A stretch of 64,000 nucleotides of DNA. It comes from Herbinix sp. Its GTDB lineage: Bacteria; Bacillota; Clostridia; Lachnospirales; Lachnospiraceae. Made by a program: the position numbers and the translations under genes. The DNA lies in NCBI GenBank assembly GCA_029256105.1, contig JAQSYO010000004.1:124001-188000 (forward strand), read 5' to 3'. The notes under the pieces were generated by a model that saw nothing but the letters and a program-made list of their open reading frames with translations, did not search any database and was not told the origin of the DNA. How positions within the stretch are numbered: the stretch's first letter is position 1; each line of letters begins with the position of its first letter. Shown in pieces: positions 38,047-46,321 of this stretch.

Positions 38047-38252
38047 TTCTTACTCCTATTATCTTTCTGTGTTTAACTTACCTCTGGTAACTGCTTCAAT
38101 TGTAGTTTAATTTTGGAATAATTTCAATCTTATAATGTTTTAAATAATATGAATTATCTTTCGCTATTCCATATGTTATTTTTCATCATATAATATATTA
38201 CTTTGATTATTTTCCAATTATCTGGCAATAATGCTATCAAGGAGGTGTATTA

Positions 38253-38612
38253 ATGATAGCGTTTATTAAAAATTCTACTTTAGAAACCGTAAGAAAGAAA
38301 TTTATTATTTTATATCTATTAAATGTTACGGACATTATATTTACTGTATTATTACTGAGAACCGGCTATTTCACAGAGGTAAACTTTTTTATGATAAAAG
38401 CAGTGCAAAGTCCCGTGGCAAGCGTTCTACTTAAAGTCTTATTGCCTGCAATTCTTTTATACTACATGTACAGGCAAATTAAAGATGCAGATACTTCTCA
38501 ATTGAAGGTTTCCAATATTGCTGTAAATATTTCCTTAACCATCTATTCTCTAGTTAATTTATCACATATTGTATGGGTATCTCTGCTTCCAGTATTTCAT
38601 AATATGGTATAG
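38253..38612 (+). CDS. DUF5658-type small membrane protein
   Basis: A 119-residue protein with three to four hydrophobic segments (about 18-37, 50-70, 83-112). The pattern LYLLNVTDIIFTVLLL followed by TEVNFFM and LLKVLLPAILL is that of the DUF5658 family as I remember it, a group of small integral membrane proteins with unknown function. It stands alone between convergent and divergent neighbours with a strong AAGGAGGTG site and its own terminator. No functional inference is possible from context. Confidence 0.7.
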   Translation: MIAFIKNSTLETVRKKFIILYLLNVTDIIFTVLLLRTGYFTEVNFFMIKAVQSPVASVLLKVLLPAILLYYMYRQIKDADTSQLKVSNIAVNISLTIYSLVNLSHIVWVSLLPVFHNMV

Positions 38613-38660
38613 TAAAAAGAGTGCTTCAAAGCATATTCCAACTTTGAAACACTCTTTTTT
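38613..38660. terminator. Bidirectional terminator after the DUF5658-type gene
   Basis: AAAAAGAGTG-TTCAAAG (38613-38630) pairs with CTTTGAA-CACTCTTTTTT (38642-38660) with one mismatch; starts right at the stop codon. Confidence 0.9.
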
Positions 38661-38699
38661 ATGCTACTAGCCTTGGTATATTCTTGGCTTCCAATCCAT

Positions 38700-39413
38700 T
38701 TACACATTTGGGAGCTGTTTAATCATCTCAAGTAAATCATCAAAATCACCTTGTTGAAACCCTGTGATATCATCCTCATCCGAACAAATCAAGCAGTCCT
38801 TTAATAAATATGTATCCATTCCAAGGTTGGCGGCACACATATCCTCTTTCACATCATTTCCAACCATAATACACTCCTGCGGTTCCTTACCGATATTGAA
38901 TAAAACCTCCTTATAGTATTTTAGGTTTGGTTTACAGAAGGAGCTATTCTCATAGGTAGTAATCCAGTCAAAATCATCCACATCGAGTCCTGCCCATTGC
39001 ATGCGCGTATGTGTAGCAATTCTAGGGAATAAAGGGTTGGTTGCAAGTGCAATCTGATAACCTTTCTCCTTCAGTAGCTTAACACATTCCTTCGCGTGAG
39101 GATGTGTAGATGTTGTATTTTTGGCAGCTACAAACTCATTACTATAAAAGTCAGTGAAAATCGGTTCAAATTGCCTTGCCTCCTGCCCCATCCGCTCACA
39201 AAAAGTTTCCCAGAAGCGATCTTCGTTCGTTTTAGTGCCATCATTTCCAATCATGGACATGGTTCCAGTCCAAACAGCCTTCACCAACACCTTCGGGTCC
39301 AAACCATGCGGTATCATTTTCATTGATAACGCTTTAAAATAGGTATCAAGAAAAAGCTCCTGATTGGGCATGGGTAAAAGTGTTCCATCTAAGTCAAAAA
39401 TAAATGTATTCAT
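38700..39413 (-). CDS. HAD family hydrolase
   Basis: A 237-residue haloacid dehalogenase-type phosphatase. Motif I FDLDGTLLP is at residues 5-13, motif II LATNP about 123, motif III lysine in CKPNLKYY and motif IV MVGNDVKEDM about 193. The cap is helical (C1 type), as in phosphoglycolate phosphatase-like enzymes; substrate unknown. Its ATG overlaps closely with the preceding gene: the acetyltransferase stop TGA at 39415 is followed by the ATG at 39413 (TGATATG), showing translational coupling. Confidence 0.9.
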   Translation of the reverse strand: MNTFIFDLDGTLLPMPNQELFLDTYFKALSMKMIPHGLDPKVLVKAVWTGTMSMIGNDGTKTNEDRFWETFCERMGQEARQFEPIFTDFYSNEFVAAKNTTSTHPHAKECVKLLKEKGYQIALATNPLFPRIATHTRMQWAGLDVDDFDWITTYENSSFCKPNLKYYKEVLFNIGKEPQECIMVGNDVKEDMCAANLGMDTYLLKDCLICSDEDDITGFQQGDFDDLLEMIKQLPNV

Positions 39414-39414
39414 A

Positions 39415-39972
39415 TCACATTTCCTCTCTATTACTGCTTATCCATTCTGTACGTAGCATTGCATAAGCAAATGTATCATTCCATATCGGATTACCATCTT
39501 GATCATGTTTAAAATAAACTGTTTGAAGTGAATGCCCTTCTCTTCTTAGTTTTAATCTTTCTAGAAGCTTCCAGGAATTTGTATTCAAGGGATTACACTT
39601 TGCAACAATACGTCTTACCTTCAAACATTCAAATCCATATTTTATTAACCGAGCACATGCTTCTGTTGCATAGCCATTGCCTTGAAAATCGTTATTGAAA
39701 ACATAGCCTAACTCCCAGGTATGGAATTGACTTGGATTTTGCTCACAAAAATACAAATTACCAATTAATTTATTCGAATCCTTAAGACATACTGCCCAAA
39801 ATGCAAAATCAGATGATCGCCTAAGCGCCTCTTCTTTGCATTCGTCTTCACTATGTACGCCGTAAGGTTCGAATTTTACTACTTCCTCTTTTGAAAGATA
39901 TTCATATAAAGCCTTCCAATCCTCTTGTATAAATCTCCTAATAATTAATCGATCCGTTTCTAAAATATCCAC
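39415..39972 (-). CDS. GNAT acetyltransferase, RimJ/RimL-like
   Basis: A 185-residue N-acetyltransferase. N-terminal ETDRLIIRRF is the usual RimJ/RimL-type start, the acetyl-CoA loop is QGNGYATEAC (about 116-125), and the RIVAKCNPLNTNSWKLLERL segment follows. Members acetylate ribosomal protein N-termini or small molecules, including antibiotics. Starts at GTG 39972 after AAGGAAGG. Coupled to the HAD gene downstream. Substrate unknown. Confidence 0.9.
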   Translation of the reverse strand: MDILETDRLIIRRFIQEDWKALYEYLSKEEVVKFEPYGVHSEDECKEEALRRSSDFAFWAVCLKDSNKLIGNLYFCEQNPSQFHTWELGYVFNNDFQGNGYATEACARLIKYGFECLKVRRIVAKCNPLNTNSWKLLERLKLRREGHSLQTVYFKHDQDGNPIWNDTFAYAMLRTEWISSNREEM

Positions 39973-40047
39973 TTTTCCAATTTCCTTCCTTTATAATTCC
40001 TTATTTTATAACGATATACTTTTTGTAAATTCATCCTTAATATTACG

Positions 40048-40521
40048 CTATTGGGCTATCCCAAACGGATAAAGCGCCATAGCCGTTAACGATTTTTCAA
40101 ATCCATATTTTTCATAGAGAGAACGTCCTTTTTCTGTTGTATTGAGTAAGATACGTTCACAATTATTTCTCTTTGCCTCGGTTACTGTTAGGTCAAGTAA
40201 GCAGGAGGCAACACCACGTTTACGGTAATCAGGCAAAGTATATAAATTTCCGATATATGCTGTTTTCCCATTTAGGCACCAATCATTTGGTGGTAATACA
40301 AAAAAATTCAAACAACACATTGCTACTATCAAGTCATCTTCTAATGCTACATATAATATAACACTATTGTCAACTAATCCGTTATTCAAATATTGACGTG
40401 TATTGTTAAATATAGTATCATTTGCGTTCTTAGATTGCAATGTATTCTCATTTAACATTAATACTCTTAATTTTGCAAGTTGCTCAACATCAGAAAAATT
40501 CGCTTTTCTATATTCCATCAT
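40048..40521 (-). CDS. GNAT acetyltransferase
   Basis: A 157-residue GNAT-fold protein: start YRKANFSDVEQLAKLRV, the beta-4 strand AYIGNLYTLP, and the acetyl-CoA binding PDYRKRGVASCLLD (about 113-126). The segment KYGFEKS closes the fold. Substrate unknown. Two adjacent ATG codons (40521 and 40518) follow GAGGTACC; either could start. It lies 75 bases upstream of the RimJ-like gene on the same strand, possibly cotranscribed. Confidence 0.88.
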   Translation of the reverse strand: MMEYRKANFSDVEQLAKLRVLMLNENTLQSKNANDTIFNNTRQYLNNGLVDNSVILYVALEDDLIVAMCCLNFFVLPPNDWCLNGKTAYIGNLYTLPDYRKRGVASCLLDLTVTEAKRNNCERILLNTTEKGRSLYEKYGFEKSLTAMALYPFGIAQ

Positions 40522-40636
40522 GGTACCTCAACATTATATAAAATTAATATGCAATTCTTTCTTTATCTTAATACATGTTCAATTGACAATCAATATGAAT
40601 TGGTAAATTATACGGCTAAATCTTATTACTCATTTT

Positions 40637-40672
40637 ACTCTTTAAGCTCTTACTACTCTTTAAGCTCTTATT
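40637..40672. repeat. Two 18-bp tandem copies (ACTCTTTAAGCTCTTACT)
   Basis: Direct copies at 40637-40654 and 40655-40672 with two differences, in the 307-base gap 40522-40828 that otherwise holds no gene. Confidence 0.6.
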
Positions 40673-40828
40673 ACTCTTATAAACTTTTCTTATTTATTAA
40701 CAATCTCTATATTATAACTTTCATTGTAACAAAAGCGGACTAGCTTTAGCATACATTTATAAATCGGTCCTATGCTAATGTTAGCCTGTTATTAAAATAT
40801 AGTCTAATATTTCAAAAAATAAATTTCA

Positions 40829-42085
40829 CTATAAATAAAAATACAAGGAATTAACCAGATATTCAAGCTTTCTTCCTTCTGCACATTTCAGAAGATGCTT
40901 GCGGACCGTTTGAATCTCACCGGTTCCCTGTATATACGCTTCCATTAACTTCTCGAATCGGTTCTTCTCAGCTTTTGTACTATCTTTACTGATATAACCC
41001 CACACTTGTTGCGCTGCATTAATCTGTGCACCTTGATCCTCCGGTAGAACTAACGCGCTCTCTATCCTCTCATAGAATTCTTTTGCCACACTGGAATTCT
41101 TATCCTTTAACAATTCGTGGATTTCTTGATACAGCTTTGCGGAACGGCTTAGGACAAAATATTGATATCTTGCCCACTCCACCTCTAATTCTTTGGCTGT
41201 AGCATTATGGAATATGGTATTGATACATTTCACAGCAGAAAGGTTTTTATCCTTAACTTCCAGCATAATATCAACATCATTATTTGAAAGCTCATTATAA
41301 TATTCGATAAACGGTGTAAGGAAAATGGTATCGGAATGGCTTCCAATAACTCCACCTTCTCTTTGCTGTGAATAATGAATCTTTTGTCTGCCATCCTTAT
41401 TCGTCCATGTTGCATTACATCTTTTTATCCATTCAGAGTCGGGCAGCAGAAGCGTCGGCGGATTTAGTCGATGATGTAGGTTATCAAATACCACCGGAGC
41501 TCCGGTTAACTCTGATATCTGTAACACCTCTTGGATATTATAGTTTTTATCATCATTTTCAATTATTAATCTCTGTTTTATTGATTCCGATAACTGATTA
41601 TAATTATTAATAAAAGTTCTGATAGCAGTTTTTTTGTCTCCATAAACACCGCCAATATGAAGCACTAGCTTACATGTGTTATCCACGCCAAGGGAAGTCA
41701 GAAAATGATCGTGAAATTCAAGATCTTCAATTGCTCGTAATACAATACGTGAATCGAAAGAATTTAAGACAGTATATTGCCCCGGATGCATGGATACTCT
41801 AATTCCTGCTTTCACTATCTTCTGTCCAAGCTGCCCAAGTATATCCTGATAATCCACGCGCCAGTTCACTTGATTCATAGGGTGTGAGCCAAAGGGAATA
41901 ATATCTGAGCTAATACGAAAAAGCTTAATCATATTTCTGGTATTATAATCGATCATAACTTCAAGTGCTGATAAATTTGCTAACGTAATCGAACGAATTC
42001 TATCTTCTGTTGCATTCTTTAGGATACATCGAGATAAACTGGTATTGGGGACACCAATGGTAAGGCAAGCATAACCAATCACCAT
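40829..42085 (-). CDS. uvsE: UV DNA damage endonuclease UvsE
   Basis: TIM-barrel endonuclease that nicks DNA 5' to UV photoproducts and other lesions, in a repair route independent of UvrABC. 418 residues; the first 290 are the conserved core: GYACLTIG, LFRISSDIIPFGSH, RVSMHPGQY, LVLHIGG, RLIIENDD and PVVFDNLHHR carry the metal-binding His/Glu/Asp residues. The last about 120 residues are a helical extension seen in Firmicutes members. The enzyme is typical of spore formers. Start ATG with AAGGAGG. Single gene, though PlsY ends 34 bases upstream on the same strand. Confidence 0.93.
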   Translation of the reverse strand: MVIGYACLTIGVPNTSLSRCILKNATEDRIRSITLANLSALEVMIDYNTRNMIKLFRISSDIIPFGSHPMNQVNWRVDYQDILGQLGQKIVKAGIRVSMHPGQYTVLNSFDSRIVLRAIEDLEFHDHFLTSLGVDNTCKLVLHIGGVYGDKKTAIRTFINNYNQLSESIKQRLIIENDDKNYNIQEVLQISELTGAPVVFDNLHHRLNPPTLLLPDSEWIKRCNATWTNKDGRQKIHYSQQREGGVIGSHSDTIFLTPFIEYYNELSNNDVDIMLEVKDKNLSAVKCINTIFHNATAKELEVEWARYQYFVLSRSAKLYQEIHELLKDKNSSVAKEFYERIESALVLPEDQGAQINAAQQVWGYISKDSTKAEKNRFEKLMEAYIQGTGEIQTVRKHLLKCAEGRKLEYLVNSLYFYL

Positions 42086-42119
42086 TTTACAAACCTCCTT
42101 CGTATATTATCGTATTTAG

Positions 42120-42728
42120 TTAATATTTATCTTTCCCTTTACCCTTCCCCTGGTAAGCCCTGGATTGTAAATAATCCTTAAGGTTATCGCGACAAGCAAA
42201 TACTAGAATAAGCATATATAGAAAAATAAAACCAATCGTAAGCCAAGAATAATCATCAATAAAAAGCTCCAGCGGCAGTAGCATCAAAGCAAAAAGACTA
42301 GTAACCGTATAACGTCGAATAAAGGGTAATAATGCAGCACAAGTAATTAGCAAGAATATTATTAATAATGGATCTAAAACCAAAAATGCACCAACCGCAG
42401 TAGATAATCCCTTTCCACCGTGAAATTTTAGTTGTAAAGGGAATATATGACCTAGGATTACCATAAGAATACAAAACATAACCGTAATATCCTTAAGTTG
42501 AAGCAGCCGGCATATTATGACTACAAGGGCTCCTTTTAAGGCATCACCCAAAAAAGTTATGACAAATCCCTTTTTCCCCGCAATTCTGCTTACATTCATA
42601 GCTCCTGTAACATTAGTACCAACTGCTCTTATATCCTGTTTATAAAAGAAGCTAGTATAGTAATAACCTGTATTAATGCAGCCAAGCAAATAGCTGAATA
42701 TAATGATTAGAATGTCAACATATTCCAT
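42120..42728 (-). CDS. PlsY-like acyl-phosphate:glycerol-3-phosphate acyltransferase
   Basis: A 202-residue polytopic membrane protein of the PlsY family, which starts phospholipid synthesis by acylating glycerol 3-phosphate from acyl-phosphate. Three conserved loops are seen: DIRAVGTNVTGAMNVSR (standard form RxxGSGNxGATN), the LGDALKGA loop and GHIFPLQLKFHGGKGLSTAVG. Several loop residues deviate from the consensus (GTNVTGAMN rather than GSGNIGATN), so it may be a paralogue and not the main PlsY. ATG with GGAGGGG. Possibly cotranscribed with uvsE downstream. Confidence 0.85.
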   Translation of the reverse strand: MEYVDILIIIFSYLLGCINTGYYYTSFFYKQDIRAVGTNVTGAMNVSRIAGKKGFVITFLGDALKGALVVIICRLLQLKDITVMFCILMVILGHIFPLQLKFHGGKGLSTAVGAFLVLDPLLIIFLLITCAALLPFIRRYTVTSLFALMLLPLELFIDDYSWLTIGFIFLYMLILVFACRDNLKDYLQSRAYQGKGKGKDKY

Positions 42729-43003
42729 GATAACCCCTCCAAAATCGAATACAGCCCGTTTTTATCGGTACTATTTCATAGTATTGCCTATCATTAGAAT
42801 AATTTCATTGCATTTGTATATTTTTAGATAATTTAAGCTTTACTTTCATTTTACAACTACCTCCTTGTCTCATACAAATCAACTTCGTAAATTCAATTCC
42901 AGTATTTGTAATAAATTCTTAAGAACTCAAATTTACAATTATGATATAATGAAAGTGGAATGAGGAATTGCAGGCTTGCTTACTGATTCCGATTTGAGCA
43001 ACA

Positions 43004-43034
43004 AGATCGTGAACATGTTATTTGTTCTTGATCT
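43004..43034. other. Imperfect hairpin in a 410-base intergenic leader
   Basis: AGATC-GT-GAACA (43004-43015) pairs with TGTTC-TT-GATCT (43023-43034), one mismatch and one G-U pair, seven-base loop. Shares GAACATGTT and TTTGTTC with the hairpin at 8555-8602. The gap 42729-43138 has no gene; TATAAT at 42945-42950 may be a -10. Confidence 0.5.
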
Positions 43035-43138
43035 AATATATTTGTAAATAAGTATTAATCATTTGATAAAATAGGGTTTCGTTTGCTGATTAGTTATATG
43101 TATTGTTTTTATCGTTAATATGGAGGGAGGTATATCCT

Positions 43139-43765
43139 ATGTTCCATGCTATGAAGAACTTAGTCATTAAGGGAAATAAAAAGAAAGATGCATTAAGAAT
43201 TCTAGTAATTCTTTTTTGCATCCTTCTAACTACCATATTGGGTATATGGTTCCTACATAATAATAAATCTGAGGATAAAATGAATCGTGAGTCAATTGAT
43301 GCCCTTCTTAAAATAATCTTTATCAGTCCGAATAAAGATTTAGTCAAACATATACCATTTACTACTTCTTATACGGGGTCTGATGCACCGGAAGCTACAG
43401 TTAGTGAATTAAATCTGCTAACGGACCTATTAATGGAACAGTATCTTCCCTATTGTACAGAAAAAGAAAGTAAAAATTTGATGATGGCAGGTCCTCAAGT
43501 ACGTTTTCAAATGTTTACAGATACTTATGGATATCAAATATCGGTTGATCATATAGAAATCCAACAGAATAAAACTGACCCACGAAACTATGATTTCAAG
43601 GTCTACCTATTGTATGGTCCAGTAGGAAGTGAACAAACCGCTATAATTGATTCCGGAAGTGTACAATGCCTTGAAAATGGTAAAGTATCCTATCTTCGCT
43701 TCTATGATAATAGACTTTTCCGTATCCTTATGGAATTGGAAGAAGAATTATCGAAAAGCCAATAA
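43139..43765 (+). CDS. Single-pass membrane protein of unknown function
   Basis: A 208-residue protein with a short basic N-terminus (KGNKKKDALR), one membrane helix at about residues 20-40 (ILVILFCILLTTILGIWFL) and an extracytoplasmic domain. The outer domain looks alpha+beta, with strands VRFQMFTDTYGYQISVDHIEIQ and DFKVYLLYGP, loosely like NTF2-type folds, but I do not recognise a family. The start at 43139 follows GGAGGGAGG; an in-frame codon at 43103 would add twelve residues without a ribosome site. The 3' end overlaps the convergent gene by 18 bases. Unknown role. Confidence 0.75.
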   Translation: MFHAMKNLVIKGNKKKDALRILVILFCILLTTILGIWFLHNNKSEDKMNRESIDALLKIIFISPNKDLVKHIPFTTSYTGSDAPEATVSELNLLTDLLMEQYLPYCTEKESKNLMMAGPQVRFQMFTDTYGYQISVDHIEIQQNKTDPRNYDFKVYLLYGPVGSEQTAIIDSGSVQCLENGKVSYLRFYDNRLFRILMELEEELSKSQ

Positions 43766-45034
43766 TTTTTTCTGCCATTCCTTCTCAGGTTCATACTCTG
43801 CGATATCTTCAATTCCTGCTTCTATCTGAATGCTTTTTGTTAGTACCAAACGTTCTGCTTCGCTTAATAACTGAAACACTTCGACATATTCATCTTCATA
43901 AAAACACTCCTCCAGAAGCTCGATGAGATCAGCAAGACTATGAACTGTTTCTTTTATCATAGTTACCTTATCAGCTGTATCTAAATCTCTTAGCTTTTCA
44001 ATCAGTTCTCTTAGTTTCTCATCCTCCATCGAAGTTCCATCCTCAAAGATTTCCTCTTGAATTTTTTGATCTGCAAAGGATATGAACAATTTTTCTAGCG
44101 TTTTCGTTTGTAAATTGTTCTTAAGACGGGAAGCAAGCTGTGGAATTGCTCTCTTTGCATAATCAATTAATTCTGCCTCCATATCAATCTCGACAGCGAT
44201 ATGTCCTAGAGCAACCTGTAATTTATTTTTTAGTTCCTCCAACTCAGACTTTTCCAAACTATTTTGAAGCCACTCACGATCACTTTCAAACAGATTTAAC
44301 TCCAATATCTTCGTACCAATTAGTTCACAACCTAATGCATTGGTTAATACTAGTTCGAACACATTAATTAACATGTGCTCTGCTTCCTTATCAAAACCTC
44401 TTAGTAGCTGATTAACAGTTTCTACCTCAAACCTCTTGATAAAATTATGTTCTATAGTAAAACGATGTAGATACTCATGAATATATTCAACTCCCAATAA
44501 ATTCTCATTCGTTTCACAGAGCTGATAATCAATGCTCCCATTCATCTCGTGCGCACCGAATTCAATGTTATAATCATGAAAGAATTCTGGAATGCCCGTA
44601 AAAATAGTGTCTACATACGAAATGTTATTTACCCTCAAACTATTTTTCTGGAGATTTTGCAGTAATAATGCTGCCTTTGACTTAAGAGCCGATACTGTAT
44701 CCATTCCCTGATAAAATAGAGTTGATATCTTCTCCTTTTTCAAATAATCAATTTTATCCGTCATATCAGAAACTGATTTTAAATAAACCCCTATATTATA
44801 AGTAATGGACTGAAGTAATTCCTGAGCTTTTTCCACCAATACCGAACTGCTTTCATCATTGGTATAGCGCTCTACTTCTTTGGCCATTAATTCTACCATT
44901 TCAAGTTGAATTCTCTCGATTTGAGTATCTGCCAGTAGGTGCTTACTGCAGGCTTCCTGAAACAAAGATTGAAAATAAAATCTCTGATCGAGAAGCTTTT
45001 CATTAATTACATGACTCTTATCTAATTGGTTCAT
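43748..45034 (-). CDS. DUF6179-like protein of unknown function
   Basis: A 428-residue, mostly helical, acidic soluble protein without signal peptide or membrane helix. From memory it resembles the uncharacterised Firmicutes family DUF6179; I cannot confirm this. Visible features: an N-terminal helical third, the GVEYIHEYLHRFTIEHNF segment near residue 180 with HEYLHRF that recalls but does not match a zinc motif, and a C-terminal highly charged region (EDEKLRELIEKLRDLD). It is the second gene of a unit with the DUF6323-like protein 87 bases upstream, following the MoxR-VWA genes. Convergent overlap with the plus-strand gene by 18 bases. ATG with AGGAGGGG. Confidence 0.75.
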   Translation of the reverse strand: MNQLDKSHVINEKLLDQRFYFQSLFQEACSKHLLADTQIERIQLEMVELMAKEVERYTNDESSSVLVEKAQELLQSITYNIGVYLKSVSDMTDKIDYLKKEKISTLFYQGMDTVSALKSKAALLLQNLQKNSLRVNNISYVDTIFTGIPEFFHDYNIEFGAHEMNGSIDYQLCETNENLLGVEYIHEYLHRFTIEHNFIKRFEVETVNQLLRGFDKEAEHMLINVFELVLTNALGCELIGTKILELNLFESDREWLQNSLEKSELEELKNKLQVALGHIAVEIDMEAELIDYAKRAIPQLASRLKNNLQTKTLEKLFISFADQKIQEEIFEDGTSMEDEKLRELIEKLRDLDTADKVTMIKETVHSLADLIELLEECFYEDEYVEVFQLLSEAERLVLTKSIQIEAGIEDIAEYEPEKEWQKKLLAFR

Positions 45035-45121
45035 ACGACCCCTCCTATTACGTTTCCTCTCTATTGAAGCCTATCTTTAATACGAACTATCTATTTCATA
45101 TTTTATTAATTATCAATTTCT

Positions 45122-45631
45122 TTAAACCCACTCATCCCTATCACCTTCCAAGAACTCAACATAATTGTCCTCATATCCATCCGAGGACTGATATTTATTT
45201 GTGCCATACCGTATGTCCCTACTATAATTCTCAAGCATTGTAGTCTTCAAGTATTCTAAAGAGCCTTGACAAACGTCGTCAAAGTATTGTTTCATCCTAT
45301 GAATAAGTTCATCATCGGGTAAAACTTCCAGTGATTCATTTTTAAAATAGTAGAAGCATTCCTGCAACTCCATTAGGGTGCTCATATAAATATCCTGATA
45401 GAGATAGGGCGAATCCGCAAATTCTATTATAATCTTTTGAATAACCCCTCCCCCGAATTCAATTCTTCCGCTTTGTTCCAGGGCTTCCTTGCGATTTTCA
45501 ACTAGCTGAAGGATTTCCGGTTCGGATAATTGTAAACCATGCTTTGCAGTATAATCATTGCATTGTCGGATTGCTGTCGTTGTGTACTGATTTAATAAGG
45601 CAACTGGTAAGAACATAAATTGCTCACTCAT
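45122..45631 (-). CDS. DUF6323-like protein of unknown function
   Basis: A 169-residue acidic soluble protein, helical by pattern, that from memory resembles the Firmicutes family DUF6323 (unverified). Segments: QYTTTAIRQCNDYTAKHGL, then LSEPEILQLVENRKEAL, and IIIEFADSPYLYQDIY; the C-terminus is very acidic. First gene of a two-gene unit with the DUF6179-like protein and driven by a perfect consensus promoter 115-143 bases upstream. The association with MoxR and VWA genes upstream suggests a shared machine, but no function is known. ATG with AAAGGATT. Confidence 0.72.
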   Translation of the reverse strand: MSEQFMFLPVALLNQYTTTAIRQCNDYTAKHGLQLSEPEILQLVENRKEALEQSGRIEFGGGVIQKIIIEFADSPYLYQDIYMSTLMELQECFYYFKNESLEVLPDDELIHRMKQYFDDVCQGSLEYLKTTMLENYSRDIRYGTNKYQSSDGYEDNYVEFLEGDRDEWV

Positions 45632-45671
45632 GATGTACCAATCCTTTCATAAATTATTTTTAAAAAGGGTA

Positions 45672-45700
45672 TTGACATTTTGTTAAATATGTGCTACTAT
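45672..45700 (+). promoter_or_regulatory. Strong plus-strand promoter without downstream gene
   Basis: TTGACA (45672-45677), 17-base spacer, TACTAT (45695-45700). No plus-strand open frame with a ribosome site follows; the transcript would run to the stem ending at 45932. Confidence 0.65.
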
Positions 45701-45706
45701 TATTAT

Positions 45707-45936
45707 GGAATATTATGATTAACATATAATAGCCGTTAATTATTAATTATAAGCTAACTTATTAAAATTGTCAAATGTTTTTTTATACAAAATAGGTTCA
45801 ATAATAGAAGTAGAAGTGTGTAAATTATACATTCTAATATTATTTTATGAAATAAAGCTGTTTAAAGACGAAACGTAGATAAAATTGAGCATATAACTCG
45901 ATTATCACACACCAGTCTATCCTACAGCTTTTTTGT
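45707..45936 (+). ncRNA. Candidate noncoding RNA, about 230 nt
   Basis: Predicted from the consensus promoter just upstream and an intrinsic terminator: AAAGCTGT near 45855-45862 pairs with ACAGCTTT near 45924-45931, followed by more T. Inside the long loop GATAA/TTATC and GAG/CTC can pair. Only tiny unsupported open frames occur. The first about 30 bases are antisense to the leader of the divergent minus-strand operon. The outer stem may simply be a terminator for the minus-strand operon ending at 45967; expression data are needed. Confidence 0.4.
45746..45774 (-). promoter_or_regulatory. Perfect consensus promoter for the DUF6323/DUF6179-like unit
   Basis: On the minus strand TTGACA (45774-45769), 17-base spacer, TATAAT (45751-45746). 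Both hexamers match the sigma-A consensus exactly. Confidence 0.85.
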
Positions 45937-45966
45937 TTATTAAAGACAGCGCTTATATCATCTTCT

Positions 45967-46317
45967 TTACTCGTACAATACTCTTTCATCTTCCATTTCC
46001 ATATTTAAAATTACATAATAGGAAGTAAGTGCTGTGATTCTTATTACAATTCTTCCTTTAATTTTTTCCTTGTACTTTAATTTGAGCTTTTTAAATAAGT
46101 CATAAAAGCCTTCATCCAAAGTAATATCCGATGCATCATTATAATCAATCCGGACCATTTGTTCTGCTCGTGTAATCTTCGGTTGTTTACTTCCTTTCAC
46201 TTCATCAGCACGGAGAATTTTCTTAAGAGAACTATCAGGCAATAATAGCTCTCCTGCAAAAACCTGTTTATTAATTTGTAAATGACCACCTGCGATTACA
46301 TATTGTAGTGTCATCAT
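45967..46317 (-). CDS. Small protein of the MoxR-VWA operon, unknown function
   Basis: A 116-residue soluble protein with no recognised domain. Pattern: beta-rich N-terminus (LQYVIAGGHLQI, VFAGELLLPDSSL), basic middle (KGSKQPKITRAEQ) and a C-terminal alternating strand region (GRIVIRITALTSYYVILNMEME). The start at ATG 46317 (or 46314) is six bases after GAGGGGTG, which lies inside the last codons of the VWA gene; the stop of that gene is at 46322-46324, so the two are translationally coupled. The coupling argues for fixed stoichiometry with the VWA protein. Confidence 0.75.
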   Translation of the reverse strand: MMTLQYVIAGGHLQINKQVFAGELLLPDSSLKKILRADEVKGSKQPKITRAEQMVRIDYNDASDITLDEGFYDLFKKLKLKYKEKIKGRIVIRITALTSYYVILNMEMEDERVLYE

Positions 46318-46321
46318 GGCT

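Noticed and set aside
45707..45936. 6S RNA or known riboswitch
   Set aside because: The predicted RNA is shorter in paired regions than 6S and no riboswitch core motif that I know fits; left as unnamed candidate.
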